From NCBI GenBank assembly GCA_037893245.1, contig JBAIAA010000653.1, forward strand, positions 1,784,395-1,848,394: a stretch of DNA of 64,000 bases, in the 5' to 3' direction. The stretch is from Crossaster papposus. Lineage: Eukaryota > Echinodermata > Asteroidea > Velatida > Solasteridae. A program made the translations under genes and the position numbers. Below are positions 1 through 9,114 of the stretch, in pieces. The notes below the pieces were generated by a model. The model saw only the letters and a list, made by a program, of their open reading frames with translations, did not search any database and was not told where the DNA came from. Positions within the stretch are counted from its first letter, which is position 1; each line of letters starts with the position of its first letter.

Positions 1-1
1 A

Positions 2-166
2 TACCGGCACGTGTCGTATCGTCAGGTTGTCAGGTGGTATTGGGGATTTCTCGGCCGACACAACCGGGTACGTTTGCCATCCTGTATTATTAACAAGACC
101 AGGACTACCTACCCCGACCCTGAAGGAAGCTACAAAGGATTCAGATATCCGGATTTAGATGAGTAG
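2..166 (+). CDS. 3' end of a gene with a P2X7-intracellular-domain-like C-terminus (partial)
   Basis: An open frame enters from the left edge and ends at TAG 164-166, giving 54 residues. The pattern YRxxxYRQxVRW, then WGFLGRxNRVxLPSC, then YPDPEGSYKGF resembles the end of the P2X purinoceptor 7 intracellular (ballast-like, zinc-binding) domain. In invertebrates this domain often occurs in stand-alone, multi-copy genes rather than in ion channels. The Cys in LPSC would be one of the zinc ligands in that family. The upstream part lies outside the window, so it is unknown whether a channel or another domain precedes it. No AATAAA is evident just downstream. The gene is convergent with the THAP gene at 7963-13101. 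The family call is from remembered motifs, not a search. Confidence 0.7.
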   Translation, partial: YRHVSYRQVVRWYWGFLGRHNRVRLPSCIINKTRTTYPDPEGSYKGFRYPDLDE

Positions 167-652
167 CTATGTAACTTGTAAAACAAAAGAAATACAAAAT
201 TGACTTGCCACATATTGGTCCTAAAGTACACTTAAATTACACTGCACTGTAGGCTAATTGTTGATAATCACAATAATCGAGGCTTTTCACTCTGTGAACT
301 TTACCGTCAATCAGTCTGGTTCCAAGAGCGATATCCAATTATTATTGTCAATGTCAGGCGGAGTATGTTTGGGGATCAGATTGTCAACTGCCGTAACGAT
401 AGCCACTGCATTAATTGCTAAGGTCGGACATTGCAATTGATAAGAACATTCTGATAATCAACTTACAATATGATTTGGTCTTATTTACGTACTTAAATTA
501 CTGTCATGTCATTACTTGTACACATTACATGTACCTATTTCGTTTGAATGGTTCCACAATTATAACGATACCTCCTAGTCCTAATGTCTGCACAAATAAC
601 GTTACCCAGAATGTTCAATATCTTTACATGTAGTTTTGTTTTGGGGACCACC
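167..652. other. Intergenic, no gene seen
   Basis: AT-rich sequence between the stop of the P2X7-domain-like gene and the retrotransposon. Short open frames here have no recognisable motif and no coding character. It probably holds the 3' untranslated region of the upstream gene, but no clear polyadenylation signal was found. Confidence 0.6.
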
Positions 653-656
653 ATAT
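653..656. repeat. Target-site duplication (left) of the Gypsy element
   Basis: ATAT directly precedes the left LTR and ATAT at 7729-7732 directly follows the right LTR. The match stops at 4 bp (CATAT on the left against ATATT on the right). Four to six bp is normal for Ty3/Gypsy integrases. AT-rich flanks make a chance match possible, but the exact abutment on both TG...CA LTR ends supports it. Confidence 0.75.
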
Positions 657-1371
657 TGTAACGAAACCCACTTGGGATCCGCCAGTGACAACCTAACTCA
701 CAACAAAAATGAACGAAGAAACAAATTATATTTCTTAAAGCCACGTCTTTTGGTTTTTAATTATTATATACTTAGGCAGTATGGATTCAGTTTGAGCAGC
801 AATAAAAAAACAAATATATAATTGCGTGGCATGTTATCCATGCTGGATAACACGCAAGCCCCTCCAAAATGAATACAACCTAACGCTACTAAAAACTTAT
901 ACAATCCTACAATACAATAAACAAGTACGGCTGAAAAGGGGGGCATGGGCACGTATAACTGCATGTAAATAAATCAAACTTACATGTACGACACATGAGG
1001 CCGGCAACCAAAGATGAAATAAAATCTAAAACTCAGAGAGACACATACACACACGTGTCTCTCCTACGGCACCCAGTCACAAGTCCTCCATGAGAAGTGT
1101 TGTGACACAGTTTATATAGGCCTACTACCCTGTTAACTACAAAGGAAAGTCAGGTGAGGCAGATCTACAGGTAAGTACTTTGCATAAAATTAGGTTAAGA
1201 ATTGGGTTTAATCCTATTAAGGATTACAAGTAACAATTGTATTTAGGCCAGTCCAGGCCAGTAAGAAAACAAACAAAGGCGAGTTGGCTGGTAAAATAAT
1301 CAGCTTGCACTATACAAAAACAAGGAATTTCTAGCATTTACATGTACATACACAAACCTTGTTTCGTTACA
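657..1371 (-). repeat. 3' LTR of the Gypsy element
   Basis: The 715-bp LTR starts TG and ends CA. Its ends form an 11-bp perfect inverted repeat (TGTAACGAAAC / GTTTCGTTACA), longer than the few bases usual for LTR ends. It matches 7014-7728 except for A at 728 versus C at 7085. On the minus strand it holds TATATAAA (1118-1111) and a candidate polyadenylation signal ATTAAA (761-756). Two internal hairpins are visible: TGTTATCCA/TGGATAACA (832-840/844-852) and GAGAGACAC/GTGTCTCTC (1036-1044/1055-1063). Confidence 0.96.
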
Positions 1372-1813
1372 CAGCCCTCCCCTTTGGAGAAGGCGCGTCT
1401 CTGCGCCTTGTTTTAAAGACAACATTTAGTAAATTGATTTTCAAATCCATACTGCTCTTAAATATATTTAAAATTACAATTGTGCATTTTAATTAATTTG
1501 TGACGTCAAGGCTATCTCTTTGCATGTACACCACTGGTGTTAAACAAAGTAAATATACATGTATTCAAATTGATGTCAATTACATTAGTCATAGTAAATG
1601 GTTTGAAACCATAACAGTTACATTTTATAAACACAGGAAGCCATTGATTACATTAAATAATATGACCATCTTGGAGGATGTTAATTTCTAGTCTTGCATC
1701 TTGCGATAACTATATTTCCATGAACAGTTCGAACTTGCATCGTGATATTTCCAAGTATTGGTGTGCACCCCAAACCTGGCACGAGTTCAAGCAGCTGTTT
1801 GCACGGAATCCGA
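1372..1813 (-). other. Retrotransposon 3' untranslated region with polypurine tract
   Basis: Non-coding stretch between the pol stop and the 3' LTR. Adjacent to the LTR, on the minus strand, is the purine run AAAGGGGAGGG (1385-1375), three bases (CTG) before the LTR TG. This is the expected position of the polypurine tract that primes plus-strand DNA synthesis. The rest is AT-rich with no domain-bearing open frame, and no envelope gene is present. Confidence 0.8.
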
Positions 1814-3832
1814 TCACAACAAGTACTGTCCAGTTTCCATCCACTTAGGTGGCTGCCGCCGGCGGAATACTCGAGACGAAGGTTGGAAGTTCTCAGCCAT
1901 TAGTGGGTCTGGAGATGTTGCGCTTCCTCCATGATGGTCGATGAGCTGGGCGCGTTCAGTATGCAGACTTCTCATAGCTCCTAGTCCACTAGAGTCCAGT
2001 CCCAAGGTCCTGCTCAGATTCACCTCGTCACCGGCTGCATCTGCTGCCTCCTGGGTAACGTTCTGAGCCCCACCTTCTCCATTCGCGTCATCCCGTTGAG
2101 CCGATTCATCCAGTTCACTCGAACTACCGGTATCAGCTCCTTCGTTAATGACGTATTGAGAGGGGACGTCCGACTCTGAAGTCTCTCTGTTAGAATCTTG
2201 ACTAAGAAAACATGTTTTCAATCTATCAAAATGGACTACTGTCCTATAACCAGTTCGTACATGCTTTATACGATAAACAGAATCAGAAATCTTCTTGATT
2301 ACAACATAGGGACCTTTCCAATGTGACTGAAGTTTAGGGTTCAGTCCTACCTTTCTGACAAAGTTATAAAGCCAAACTCTATCACCTACTGTATAAGGTT
2401 TCCCTTTTAATTTAGCATCATACAATCGCTTCTGTCTCTTTTGTTCGCCAACAACATTTTGTCTTGCTATACGAAAGGCTTTTTGCAACCGTTCATAAAG
2501 TTCAGTGGCATAAGTTTCTGGTTCTTGGGATACAACATTTGGATTAGGACAACTGATTAACAGGTCTAATGGTAAAGAAACCTCCCTACCAAACATCATA
2601 CGATTAGGACTAACACCTGTAGTATTTTGTTCACTGGCTCTGTATGCCATCATAACATAGGGAAGGTGTATATCCCAATCAGATTGATCGTCCTTAACGT
2701 ACATACTCAACATAGTCTGAATGGTGCGGTTAAATCTTTCTACTAGGCCATCAGATTGAGGGTGATATGGAGTGGTTCGTGTTTTGTTAATCCCCAACAA
2801 TCTACAAATTGATTGAAAAACCCGACTTTCGAAATTGGTGCCTTGATCGGTATGAATGCTCAAAGGAACACCGAAACGGCAAATGAATTGCTCAACCAAA
2901 GCTTTGGCTACAGTTTCTGCTTCCTGATTACGCAATGGGTAAGCTTCTGCCCATTTTGTAAAATAATCCATAACAACCATAATGTAACGATTTCCACGCT
3001 TAGAATACGGAAGTGGACCAAAAATATCAATTGCTATTCGTTCCAATGGGGCACCTATTAAAGAAGATTGTAGAGGAGAACGTGACTTCTGACAAGGCGA
3101 CTTTCGACGAGCACACTTCTCGCACTGTTTAACCCAACGCTCAACATTAGTATGACAACCAAGCCAGTAAAAAGACCGCTGTATTTTCTTATACGTTTTC
3201 GTGTATCCGAGGTGACCTCCAGTTACAGAACTATGAGCTTGCGTTAACACGCGTCTTCTTAGTGATGCAGGTACCAAGGTTTGGAAATTTGAAGGAGACT
3301 TACCCTCAAATCTCCTACACAAAACTCCATCTTTCATTTCAAGTTGGTCCCACAAGTACCAGTATTCTTTCGTCTCTCTACTGCAACCCAACACCTGGTT
3401 TCGAGAAGGTTTGTCTACATTTGCCTCCTTCCAGCCGATGATAAGAGCCAGGTCGGGATCGTTTCGTTGAGCTTGACGTAGATCCTCGATACTCAAACCT
3501 GAAAAAATACTGCTAACAGAATTACATCGTATGTTAGTTTGTTCAACATGTTTGGTGTCAACTTTGCATTGAGACTCGTATGGTGTACGGGAAAGAGCAT
3601 CGGCATTCTTATGTTGAGTGCCTGGCCGATGGAGAATGTCGAAATCAAAACTACTCAATGTCTCCAGCCATCGTGCGAGTTGTCCTTGGACATCTTTGAA
3701 ATTATAGAGCCACCTAAGAGACCCATGATCTGTCCTCAGCACAAACTTCTTGCCATACAGGTAGTGTTTGTAATGCTTGATGAAATTCACTGCAGCCAAT
3801 AACTCTTTTTGTAACAGAATAATTTTGCTCAC
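1814..3832 (-). CDS. pol: Gypsy pol, downstream part: RNase H C-terminal region and integrase
   Basis: 672-residue open frame. The first few residues are a product of the shifted frame; homologous pol sequence begins near KELLAAV at residue 9, after the A-run at 3806-3810. Residues 15-80 finish RNase H (HYLYGKKF, RTDHGSLRWL, NADALSR). The integrase zinc finger is H200, H207, C237, C240. The catalytic triad is D269, D329, E365, with the 35-residue D-E spacing typical of retroviral-type integrases. The C-terminal GPY module is at 507-509. The protein ends with an acidic low-complexity tail and RRRQPPKWME, an ending common in metazoan Gypsy polyproteins. Integrase inserts element cDNA into host DNA. 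As it stands this part is out of frame with the upstream pol. Confidence 0.95.
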   Translation of the reverse strand: MSKIILLQKELLAAVNFIKHYKHYLYGKKFVLRTDHGSLRWLYNFKDVQGQLARWLETLSSFDFDILHRPGTQHKNADALSRTPYESQCKVDTKHVEQTNIRCNSVSSIFSGLSIEDLRQAQRNDPDLALIIGWKEANVDKPSRNQVLGCSRETKEYWYLWDQLEMKDGVLCRRFEGKSPSNFQTLVPASLRRRVLTQAHSSVTGGHLGYTKTYKKIQRSFYWLGCHTNVERWVKQCEKCARRKSPCQKSRSPLQSSLIGAPLERIAIDIFGPLPYSKRGNRYIMVVMDYFTKWAEAYPLRNQEAETVAKALVEQFICRFGVPLSIHTDQGTNFESRVFQSICRLLGINKTRTTPYHPQSDGLVERFNRTIQTMLSMYVKDDQSDWDIHLPYVMMAYRASEQNTTGVSPNRMMFGREVSLPLDLLISCPNPNVVSQEPETYATELYERLQKAFRIARQNVVGEQKRQKRLYDAKLKGKPYTVGDRVWLYNFVRKVGLNPKLQSHWKGPYVVIKKISDSVYRIKHVRTGYRTVVHFDRLKTCFLSQDSNRETSESDVPSQYVINEGADTGSSSELDESAQRDDANGEGGAQNVTQEAADAAGDEVNLSRTLGLDSSGLGAMRSLHTERAQLIDHHGGSATSPDPLMAENFQPSSRVFRRRQPPKWMETGQYLL

Positions 3833-5774
3833 TTTTGCTCAACTTTCTGCTGGCATATCCAATAACCCTCTCTTTACCATGTTGCACTTGGGATAAAACA
3901 CCACCAATTCCATCACCACTAGCATCTGTGTCTAGAATGAAAGGAAGCGTGAAGTCAGGAAATGTCAAAATGGGTGCCGTCGTCAATTTGTCCTTCAGGG
4001 TTTGAAAAGCAGTTTCACACTCTTGGGTCCACTTGAAACCTACATCTTTGTGAGTTAGTTTATGAAGTGGTGATGCAATGCAGGCAAAATCTTTAATAAA
4101 CCGTCTATAATACGAACATAATCCAATAAAGCTACGAACATCCTTCAGATTGCAAGGAGTAGGCCAATTACGGACTTTGCAGGTTTTGTGAGGATCAGTG
4201 GAGACACCATTTTTAGAGACCACATGACCAAGATAAGCAACCTCTGTTTGGAATAGACAACACTTCTTGGCTTTCAACTTCAGTTTAGCCATGGCAAGAC
4301 GACCAAAAACTTCACCAAGGCGAGACACATGTTCTTTAAAAGTTTTGGCATAAATTAAAATATCATCCAAATATACTAGACAGGTTTTCCAGTGAAGACC
4401 AGCAAGCACTAGCTCCATCAGTCTTTCAAAGGTACTAGGAGCATTGCAGAGGCCAAATGGCATGACATTAAACTCAAACAAGCCGTTACCTGCAGTGAAA
4501 GCCGTCTTCTCTTTATCTTCAGGGCTCATCTCCACCTGCCAATAGCCACTGGTCAAATCCAAGGAAGAAAACCATTGTGAACCAGTCAAGGCATCCAAGC
4601 TGTCGTCAATTCGTGGTAATGGATATGCATCTTTAATAGTAACTTTGTTTAATTCCCTATAATCGACACAAAATCTAATGGAATTATCCTTCTTTTTCAC
4701 CAAAACTATTGGACTAGCCCACGGACTGTTGGATGGAGAGACAACACCAGCCTCTAACATGTCTGCTGTCTGCTTTTGTGCTTCTTGACGTTGATGATAA
4801 GGTAAACGCCGTGCAGGTTGACGACGTGGTCGAGCATCCCCCGTATCAATGTTATGATAAACTAGATCAGTTTGCCCTAATTCACCCGATTTTGAAAAAA
4901 TATGACTGTGCTCACGTAACAATTGCTTTAATTCAACCTGCTGTACAGTATTCAACTGTTCAGAACTACGTTCATACAACTCTTTCAAACTAGGATCTAA
5001 ATCACCCTTATCGAAATCGGTATTCATGTTGACATCAACAATTTCTTTAGCAGGTTGAAGTAGAGCAATCTGTGTACCCTTATACAAGATATGTGCATCA
5101 GGCTGTAAATTAAAAACCCTTAGTGGTACTCGACCCTGATTAGCACAAATAAATGCACGACCAACTAATAAGAGACCATTATCTTTCTCACAAAATCTTC
5201 CCAAGGACTCAATGACACCTAATTTTACACTACCACTACGATTATGTAAAATCCCTGGAATTACTGCTTCTTGTTTTGCTGGGATGGTTACTGTCTCGGC
5301 CACCGAAACTCGACAACAAGTAAACGTCGAACCTTCAGAAATTGTAGGGACTTCAATGAAATCAAATTTCAATTTCTGTCGTGGAAGATCTAGCACTCCC
5401 CCATTGGTCAACAAAAAGTCAAAACCAAGAATGCCTGCTTGGGTAATAGGTGCAACCAAAATCTGGTGACGCTTTCTTAGCTTACCCAAACCAACTATAA
5501 CATCGGCACAACCAGTTACTTTTAGGGAACTTCCTTCAGCAGCAATTATAGACTGTTCCCATGGTTTGAGCTTCTGACGGATACTTAAAGGCATCATCTC
5601 CCACATCTGAGGATGTAAAATAGTAACTGAGGAGCCTGTATCAATGAGAAATTTTATATTAACACCATGAATGCAGCCTTGTACAAAACAAACTGATGAA
5701 TGGGCCTGAGTATCTAGGTTTGACTGAGCAATGGCCCCCTGCCCAGTCCGTTGCTGTTTTCCTGCACCTCTAAA
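3714..5774 (-). CDS. pol: Gypsy pol, upstream part: protease, reverse transcriptase, RNase H N-terminal region
   Basis: The frame opens after TAA at 5777-5775, in the -1 frame relative to gag and overlapping gag's end by 61 nt. This suggests pol is made by -1 ribosomal frameshifting, though I see no canonical X-XXY-YYZ heptamer in the overlap. An aspartic protease motif LIDTGSSVT lies at about 5651-5625. Counting from the Met at 5606, RT motifs are FCVDYRELNK (322-331), YPLPRIDDSLDAL (338-350), SLDLTSGYWQ (358-367), MPFGLCNAP (392-400) and the catalytic YLDD (412-415). RNase H starts with ILDTDASGDGIGG (557-569). Homology ends around SEQNYSVTK; beyond the A-run at 3806-3810 the frame runs through unrelated residues to the stop at 3714. 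That single-frame change inside RNase H most likely inactivates pol. Confidence 0.95.
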   Translation of the reverse strand, partial: FRGAGKQQRTGQGAIAQSNLDTQAHSSVCFVQGCIHGVNIKFLIDTGSSVTILHPQMWEMMPLSIRQKLKPWEQSIIAAEGSSLKVTGCADVIVGLGKLRKRHQILVAPITQAGILGFDFLLTNGGVLDLPRQKLKFDFIEVPTISEGSTFTCCRVSVAETVTIPAKQEAVIPGILHNRSGSVKLGVIESLGRFCEKDNGLLLVGRAFICANQGRVPLRVFNLQPDAHILYKGTQIALLQPAKEIVDVNMNTDFDKGDLDPSLKELYERSSEQLNTVQQVELKQLLREHSHIFSKSGELGQTDLVYHNIDTGDARPRRQPARRLPYHQRQEAQKQTADMLEAGVVSPSNSPWASPIVLVKKKDNSIRFCVDYRELNKVTIKDAYPLPRIDDSLDALTGSQWFSSLDLTSGYWQVEMSPEDKEKTAFTAGNGLFEFNVMPFGLCNAPSTFERLMELVLAGLHWKTCLVYLDDILIYAKTFKEHVSRLGEVFGRLAMAKLKLKAKKCCLFQTEVAYLGHVVSKNGVSTDPHKTCKVRNWPTPCNLKDVRSFIGLCSYYRRFIKDFACIASPLHKLTHKDVGFKWTQECETAFQTLKDKLTTAPILTFPDFTLPFILDTDASGDGIGGVLSQVQHGKERVIGYASRKLSKSEQNYSVTKRVIGCSEFHQALQTLPVWQEVCAEDRSWVS

Positions 5775-6931
5775 TTAGTTTGACCGGGTGAGCTCAATAT
5801 ATCTGCCGATCGAACCTGTTTGGCAAGTCCCGGACAATCTACCCGTCTGTGACCAGGTTGTTGGCACTTCCAGCAAATAAGTGGCCCTTTTGACCATTGA
5901 GTTTGCCTAGGCCTTGAACTAACGAGACATTTCAGTTCCATCAATGACCGTTCTAACTGGCTAATTTTACGTTCTAGTTCTGTGTTTGTTTGCTGGACTG
6001 CACTAGCTACCGGTAGCACAGAAAGGTAGTTCCTAGGAACCTCTTTATTACATTCAAGTTTAAGAAATGCCTCCTCCTCTAGTGCCAATGACAAAGCTTT
6101 GCCCAAAGTTTTTGGCTTGGCTCGCCTAACCTGCATCCTTACTTCAGGTAAGTCTAACGACTCGATAAATTGGTCTCTACCAATCTCTTCCCTAAATTCA
6201 GAGGAAACATTAGGATAGGCCTTAACAACCAATCGACGAATTTCACGTGCAAGCTCAGGTAACGACTCGCCTTTTCTACGGCATCTGGCTCTCAGTTTGG
6301 CTCGATGAAGTTCCATCTGTCCCTTGGGACTGAATCTTTCTTTTAGGGCATCTATCAACTCAGAAAAATTATTCTTTTGTTCATCTGACAAATCTGTGTA
6401 CACTTGTAATGCTGAACCTCTTAATCTTACAGCTAAGAATCTAGTCTTTTGTGCCTCATTCCATCCATTAATTTGACTACATAGTTCTACGTTTGTCAAC
6501 CAATCTTCCAAGGGACTTTTACCGTCATAAGTATCAGGCAATGAAACGGGTTTTATTTGAGTCGAGTTTAACAACCTGGAGGAAAAATTAATATCACCAG
6601 GATATACGTTTTCTGCAAACTCACTTTGAGTGTGCCTACGACTACTACATGTATTTACAGTGGGAGTGGGTGCACCATAATTATCAGGAGTACTACTACT
6701 AGCCGTTTTTTTACGTTGTCGTACATTTACATGCCTGCCCTGTGTATGTTCAACATTGCCCTTGGGGGAGGATCTGTGACTGGGTGCAAAACCAACTATA
6801 ATACCCTCGGGGCGGGGCGTGCCCTCCCTTTCAGCCACACCTAACAAATTTAAATTAAGATCCAATTCTTCTTCCAACATAGCAAGGGTACGGTCCAACT
6901 GGACCTTAATAGCAGCTCTTCTTGAATCCAT
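5714..6931 (-). CDS. gag: Gypsy gag
   Basis: 405 residues, from Met at 6931 to TAG at 5716-5714. Residues 131-260 (LPDTYDGKSPLEDWL, then the WNEAQKTRFLAVRLRGSAL region) are a Retrotrans_gag capsid-type domain. A predicted coiled-coil stretch with heptad leucines follows at about 316-337. One CCHC zinc knuckle (C353, C356, H361, C366) would bind the genomic RNA. The N-terminus (1-30) is acidic and leucine-rich. The protein would form the cytoplasmic particle in which reverse transcription occurs. Intact and in the expected place after the primer-binding site, with pol overlapping its end in the -1 frame. Confidence 0.93.
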   Translation of the reverse strand: MDSRRAAIKVQLDRTLAMLEEELDLNLNLLGVAEREGTPRPEGIIVGFAPSHRSSPKGNVEHTQGRHVNVRQRKKTASSSTPDNYGAPTPTVNTCSSRRHTQSEFAENVYPGDINFSSRLLNSTQIKPVSLPDTYDGKSPLEDWLTNVELCSQINGWNEAQKTRFLAVRLRGSALQVYTDLSDEQKNNFSELIDALKERFSPKGQMELHRAKLRARCRRKGESLPELAREIRRLVVKAYPNVSSEFREEIGRDQFIESLDLPEVRMQVRRAKPKTLGKALSLALEEEAFLKLECNKEVPRNYLSVLPVASAVQQTNTELERKISQLERSLMELKCLVSSRPRQTQWSKGPLICWKCQQPGHRRVDCPGLAKQVRSADILSSPGQTNLEVQENSNGLGRGPLLSQT

Positions 6932-6992
6932 ACTGTTTTACCAAACTATATGAACATACGCAAACAGAAAGGGTCACCAAAGCACCAGCGAA

Positions 6993-7009
6993 TCCCACCG
7001 CTGCCACCA
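6993..7009 (-). other. Primer-binding site
   Basis: On the minus strand TGGTGGCAGCGGTGGGA begins four bases after the end of the 5' LTR. TGG at the start is complementary to the CCA 3' end of a tRNA, as required for priming minus-strand synthesis. The tRNA species was not identified. Confidence 0.8.
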
Positions 7010-7013
7010 AAAC

Positions 7014-7728
7014 TGTAACGAAACCCACTTGGGATCCGCCAGTGACAACCTAACTCACAACAAAAATGAACGAAGAAACAAATTCTATTTCTTAAAGCCA
7101 CGTCTTTTGGTTTTTAATTATTATATACTTAGGCAGTATGGATTCAGTTTGAGCAGCAATAAAAAAACAAATATATAATTGCGTGGCATGTTATCCATGC
7201 TGGATAACACGCAAGCCCCTCCAAAATGAATACAACCTAACGCTACTAAAAACTTATACAATCCTACAATACAATAAACAAGTACGGCTGAAAAGGGGGG
7301 CATGGGCACGTATAACTGCATGTAAATAAATCAAACTTACATGTACGACACATGAGGCCGGCAACCAAAGATGAAATAAAATCTAAAACTCAGAGAGACA
7401 CATACACACACGTGTCTCTCCTACGGCACCCAGTCACAAGTCCTCCATGAGAAGTGTTGTGACACAGTTTATATAGGCCTACTACCCTGTTAACTACAAA
7501 GGAAAGTCAGGTGAGGCAGATCTACAGGTAAGTACTTTGCATAAAATTAGGTTAAGAATTGGGTTTAATCCTATTAAGGATTACAAGTAACAATTGTATT
7601 TAGGCCAGTCCAGGCCAGTAAGAAAACAAACAAAGGCGAGTTGGCTGGTAAAATAATCAGCTTGCACTATACAAAAACAAGGAATTTCTAGCATTTACAT
7701 GTACATACACAAACCTTGTTTCGTTACA
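7014..7728 (-). repeat. 5' LTR of the Gypsy element
   Basis: 715 bp, TG...CA, matching the left LTR with one substitution seen by eye (C at 7085 against A at 728). In element orientation this copy drives transcription. It abuts the right copy of the ATAT target duplication at 7729-7732. Confidence 0.96.
7468..7475 (-). promoter_or_regulatory. TATA box of the 5' LTR
   Basis: TATATAAA on the minus strand inside CCTATATAAACTG. Transcription would start about 25-30 bases downstream, near 7440. The GAGAGACAC/GTGTCTCTC hairpin (7393-7401/7412-7420) would then lie near the 5' end of the RNA. The start site itself is inferred. Confidence 0.6.
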
Positions 7729-7962
7729 ATATTTTGATCGAAAATTGTCTGACATAATTCTAAATACTACATGTATAGTTAATTTCTAATCCTTACAAGC
7801 AATCAACTTGATTTTGTTATTTATCACCACAACAAAAGATTTTTGTTTTAAGCCATACCAAACTGAAGAAATACATTTACTAAACATTGTATTTCAAAGT
7901 GTAGATTTCGAATGCTAAATTGTTGAATTAAAGAGGACAATTCATCTAACCAAAATTATGCT
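7729..7962 (-). other. 3' flank of the THAP gene; no gene
   Basis: AT-rich sequence between the retrotransposon and the stop codon of the THAP/transposase-like gene, presumably its 3' untranslated region. No AATAAA was found on the minus strand. The first four bases are the right copy of the retrotransposon target duplication. Confidence 0.5.
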
Positions 7963-8327
7963 TCAATGAGTTTTTTTTCCATGTTTAGATGATGAAGGTC
8001 CAGGCTGATCATCGTCATCAGGCTTCCTTTTTTTGCGTTCATCATCTTTGCTCTTCTTTTGCTTCTTCTTTTGCTTCTTTTTCTTTTTTTTGCCAAAGAT
8101 TACTCGCTCCGGTACGGTTACCTCTGAACATCCCTCTGGCCGCCCCACAGGCTGGATTCTGGCGAATCGAGAAACAAATTTCCCGACAGCGTCCTCTTTC
8201 TTGGGGCGTTCAAATTTCGAGGAGACAAAGCCCGGGTTACTTGTAAGTTCCCGGTACTGGCTCCTTGTATCCTTCCTTTTCCCACTGCATAACTCCAGTA
8301 CATTGGAGAGTATACGGTGACTGAATT
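7963..8327 (-). CDS. THAP/transposase-like gene, exon 11 (last)
   Basis: The acceptor follows a pyrimidine tract (TCCTCTCTATTCCCAATTAG). The exon enters in phase 1 and ends at TGA 7965-7963. It encodes FSHRILSNVLELC, then SKFERPKKEDAVGKFVSRF, then a run of Lys with Asp and Glu (KKKKKKQKKKQKK region) and a Ser-rich end. The basic run would serve as a nuclear localisation signal. An upstream in-frame ATG at 8361 lies in the intron and is not needed. Confidence 0.8.
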
Positions 8328-8502
8328 CTAATTGGGAATAGAGAGGACGTATTTGTAGCATTTTAGATTAATTATGTACTTGATCAATGTTCCAAGATGT
8401 TACATGCATGTCAATCAATGTCGTTACATCGCAAGCTAAGACACACGAACAGTAACTTTTTAATTTCTCAAGTATTTTTTTTCATCGGACACATGTACTT
8501 AC

Positions 8503-8657
8503 TGTAAGTAGTTTGCACTGGCACCTTCCTTACACTGTATCCACCTGTGGTCTGTTTGGCCCTGGAAAAACTAATGGTGAAGGCAGGATTACCCTGTCTA
8601 TCCAGTGCCTGTTGCCTCCCAGAGTTCTCATTGAAATGGAGGGCAGCCAGGTAGATT
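8503..8657 (-). CDS. THAP/transposase-like gene, exon 10
   Basis: Acceptor TTTTAG, donor GTAAGT; enters in phase 2 and leaves in phase 1. Encodes YLAALHFNENSGRQQA, then the GGYSVRKVPVQTTY region. LAALHFNEN is a strongly recognisable motif of this protein family. It is too short to stand out as an open frame and was found by joining phases. Confidence 0.87.
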
Positions 8658-8790
8658 CTAAAATGTGGTTTTAAGGAACATGAAAATTAATGATGTTAAA
8701 ATGTGGTTAAACATCGTACACCCAAACCAATGGATTTGCAGTCAATCACCTTGAAATAAAATTTATATGTTCATGGTTCATTTCCCTTAC

Positions 8791-8962
8791 CGGCACCACA
8801 TGCCTTCAAATGAAAATGCTAGCATCTTCGGGGCATATTGGATGATGAGGGCATGAAATGCCTCCACACTCGATGTCTGCATTGATGGAGAGAGCTTCTT
8901 CACATCCTTGCGTACATAAGTCGCATTCAGAATATCCTGAAGCTTCTCTGCTGGTTGCGAGC
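8791..8962 (-). CDS. THAP/transposase-like gene, exon 9
   Basis: Acceptor TTGACAG, donor GTAAGG; phase 1 in, phase 2 out. Encodes KDVKKLSPSMQTSSVEAFH, then IIQYAPKMLAFSFEGMWCR. The Glu in SSVEAFH (8864-8862) is the best candidate for the third catalytic residue of an RNase-H-fold transposase core, preceding a His three positions on. Confidence 0.9.
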
Positions 8963-9114
8963 CTGTCAAAGCAGTTCATATACATGATTATATTAACAAT
9001 TTTTAAATACATGCTGTTCAAAACTTTTAAGCAACCTATGCACCAAACTGCAGCCTGCGTAAATCCAATTACATGGATGTACAATTGTACATGTGCAATG
9101 TAATAATAACATAC

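Larger units (their letters stand above)
657..7728 (-). mobile_element. Complete Ty3/Gypsy LTR retrotransposon
   Basis: The 7,072-bp element is transcribed right to left. In element order it has the 5' LTR (7728-7014), a primer-binding site at 7009-6993, gag (6931-5714), pol in the -1 frame with protease, reverse transcriptase, RNase H and integrase (5774-1814), a polypurine tract (1385-1375) and the 3' LTR (1371-657). The PR-RT-RH-IN order and the GPY module in integrase place it in Ty3/Gypsy (Metaviridae). There is no envelope reading frame and no chromodomain was recognised. The LTRs differ by one base by eye, so insertion is recent. A one-base frame change at about 3806-3810 separates the RNase H N-terminal part from the rest of pol, so this copy is probably non-autonomous. 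Confidence 0.97.

Noticed and set aside
764-964. 66-codon open frame in the LTR (also at 7121-7321)
   Set aside because: It is identical in both LTRs only because the LTRs are identical, and it has no recognisable motif.
3813-3832. Real translation start at the first Met of the downstream pol frame
   Set aside because: The residues before KELLAAV are read in the wrong frame of an RNase H region that continues from upstream. The Met is a by-product of the frame change.
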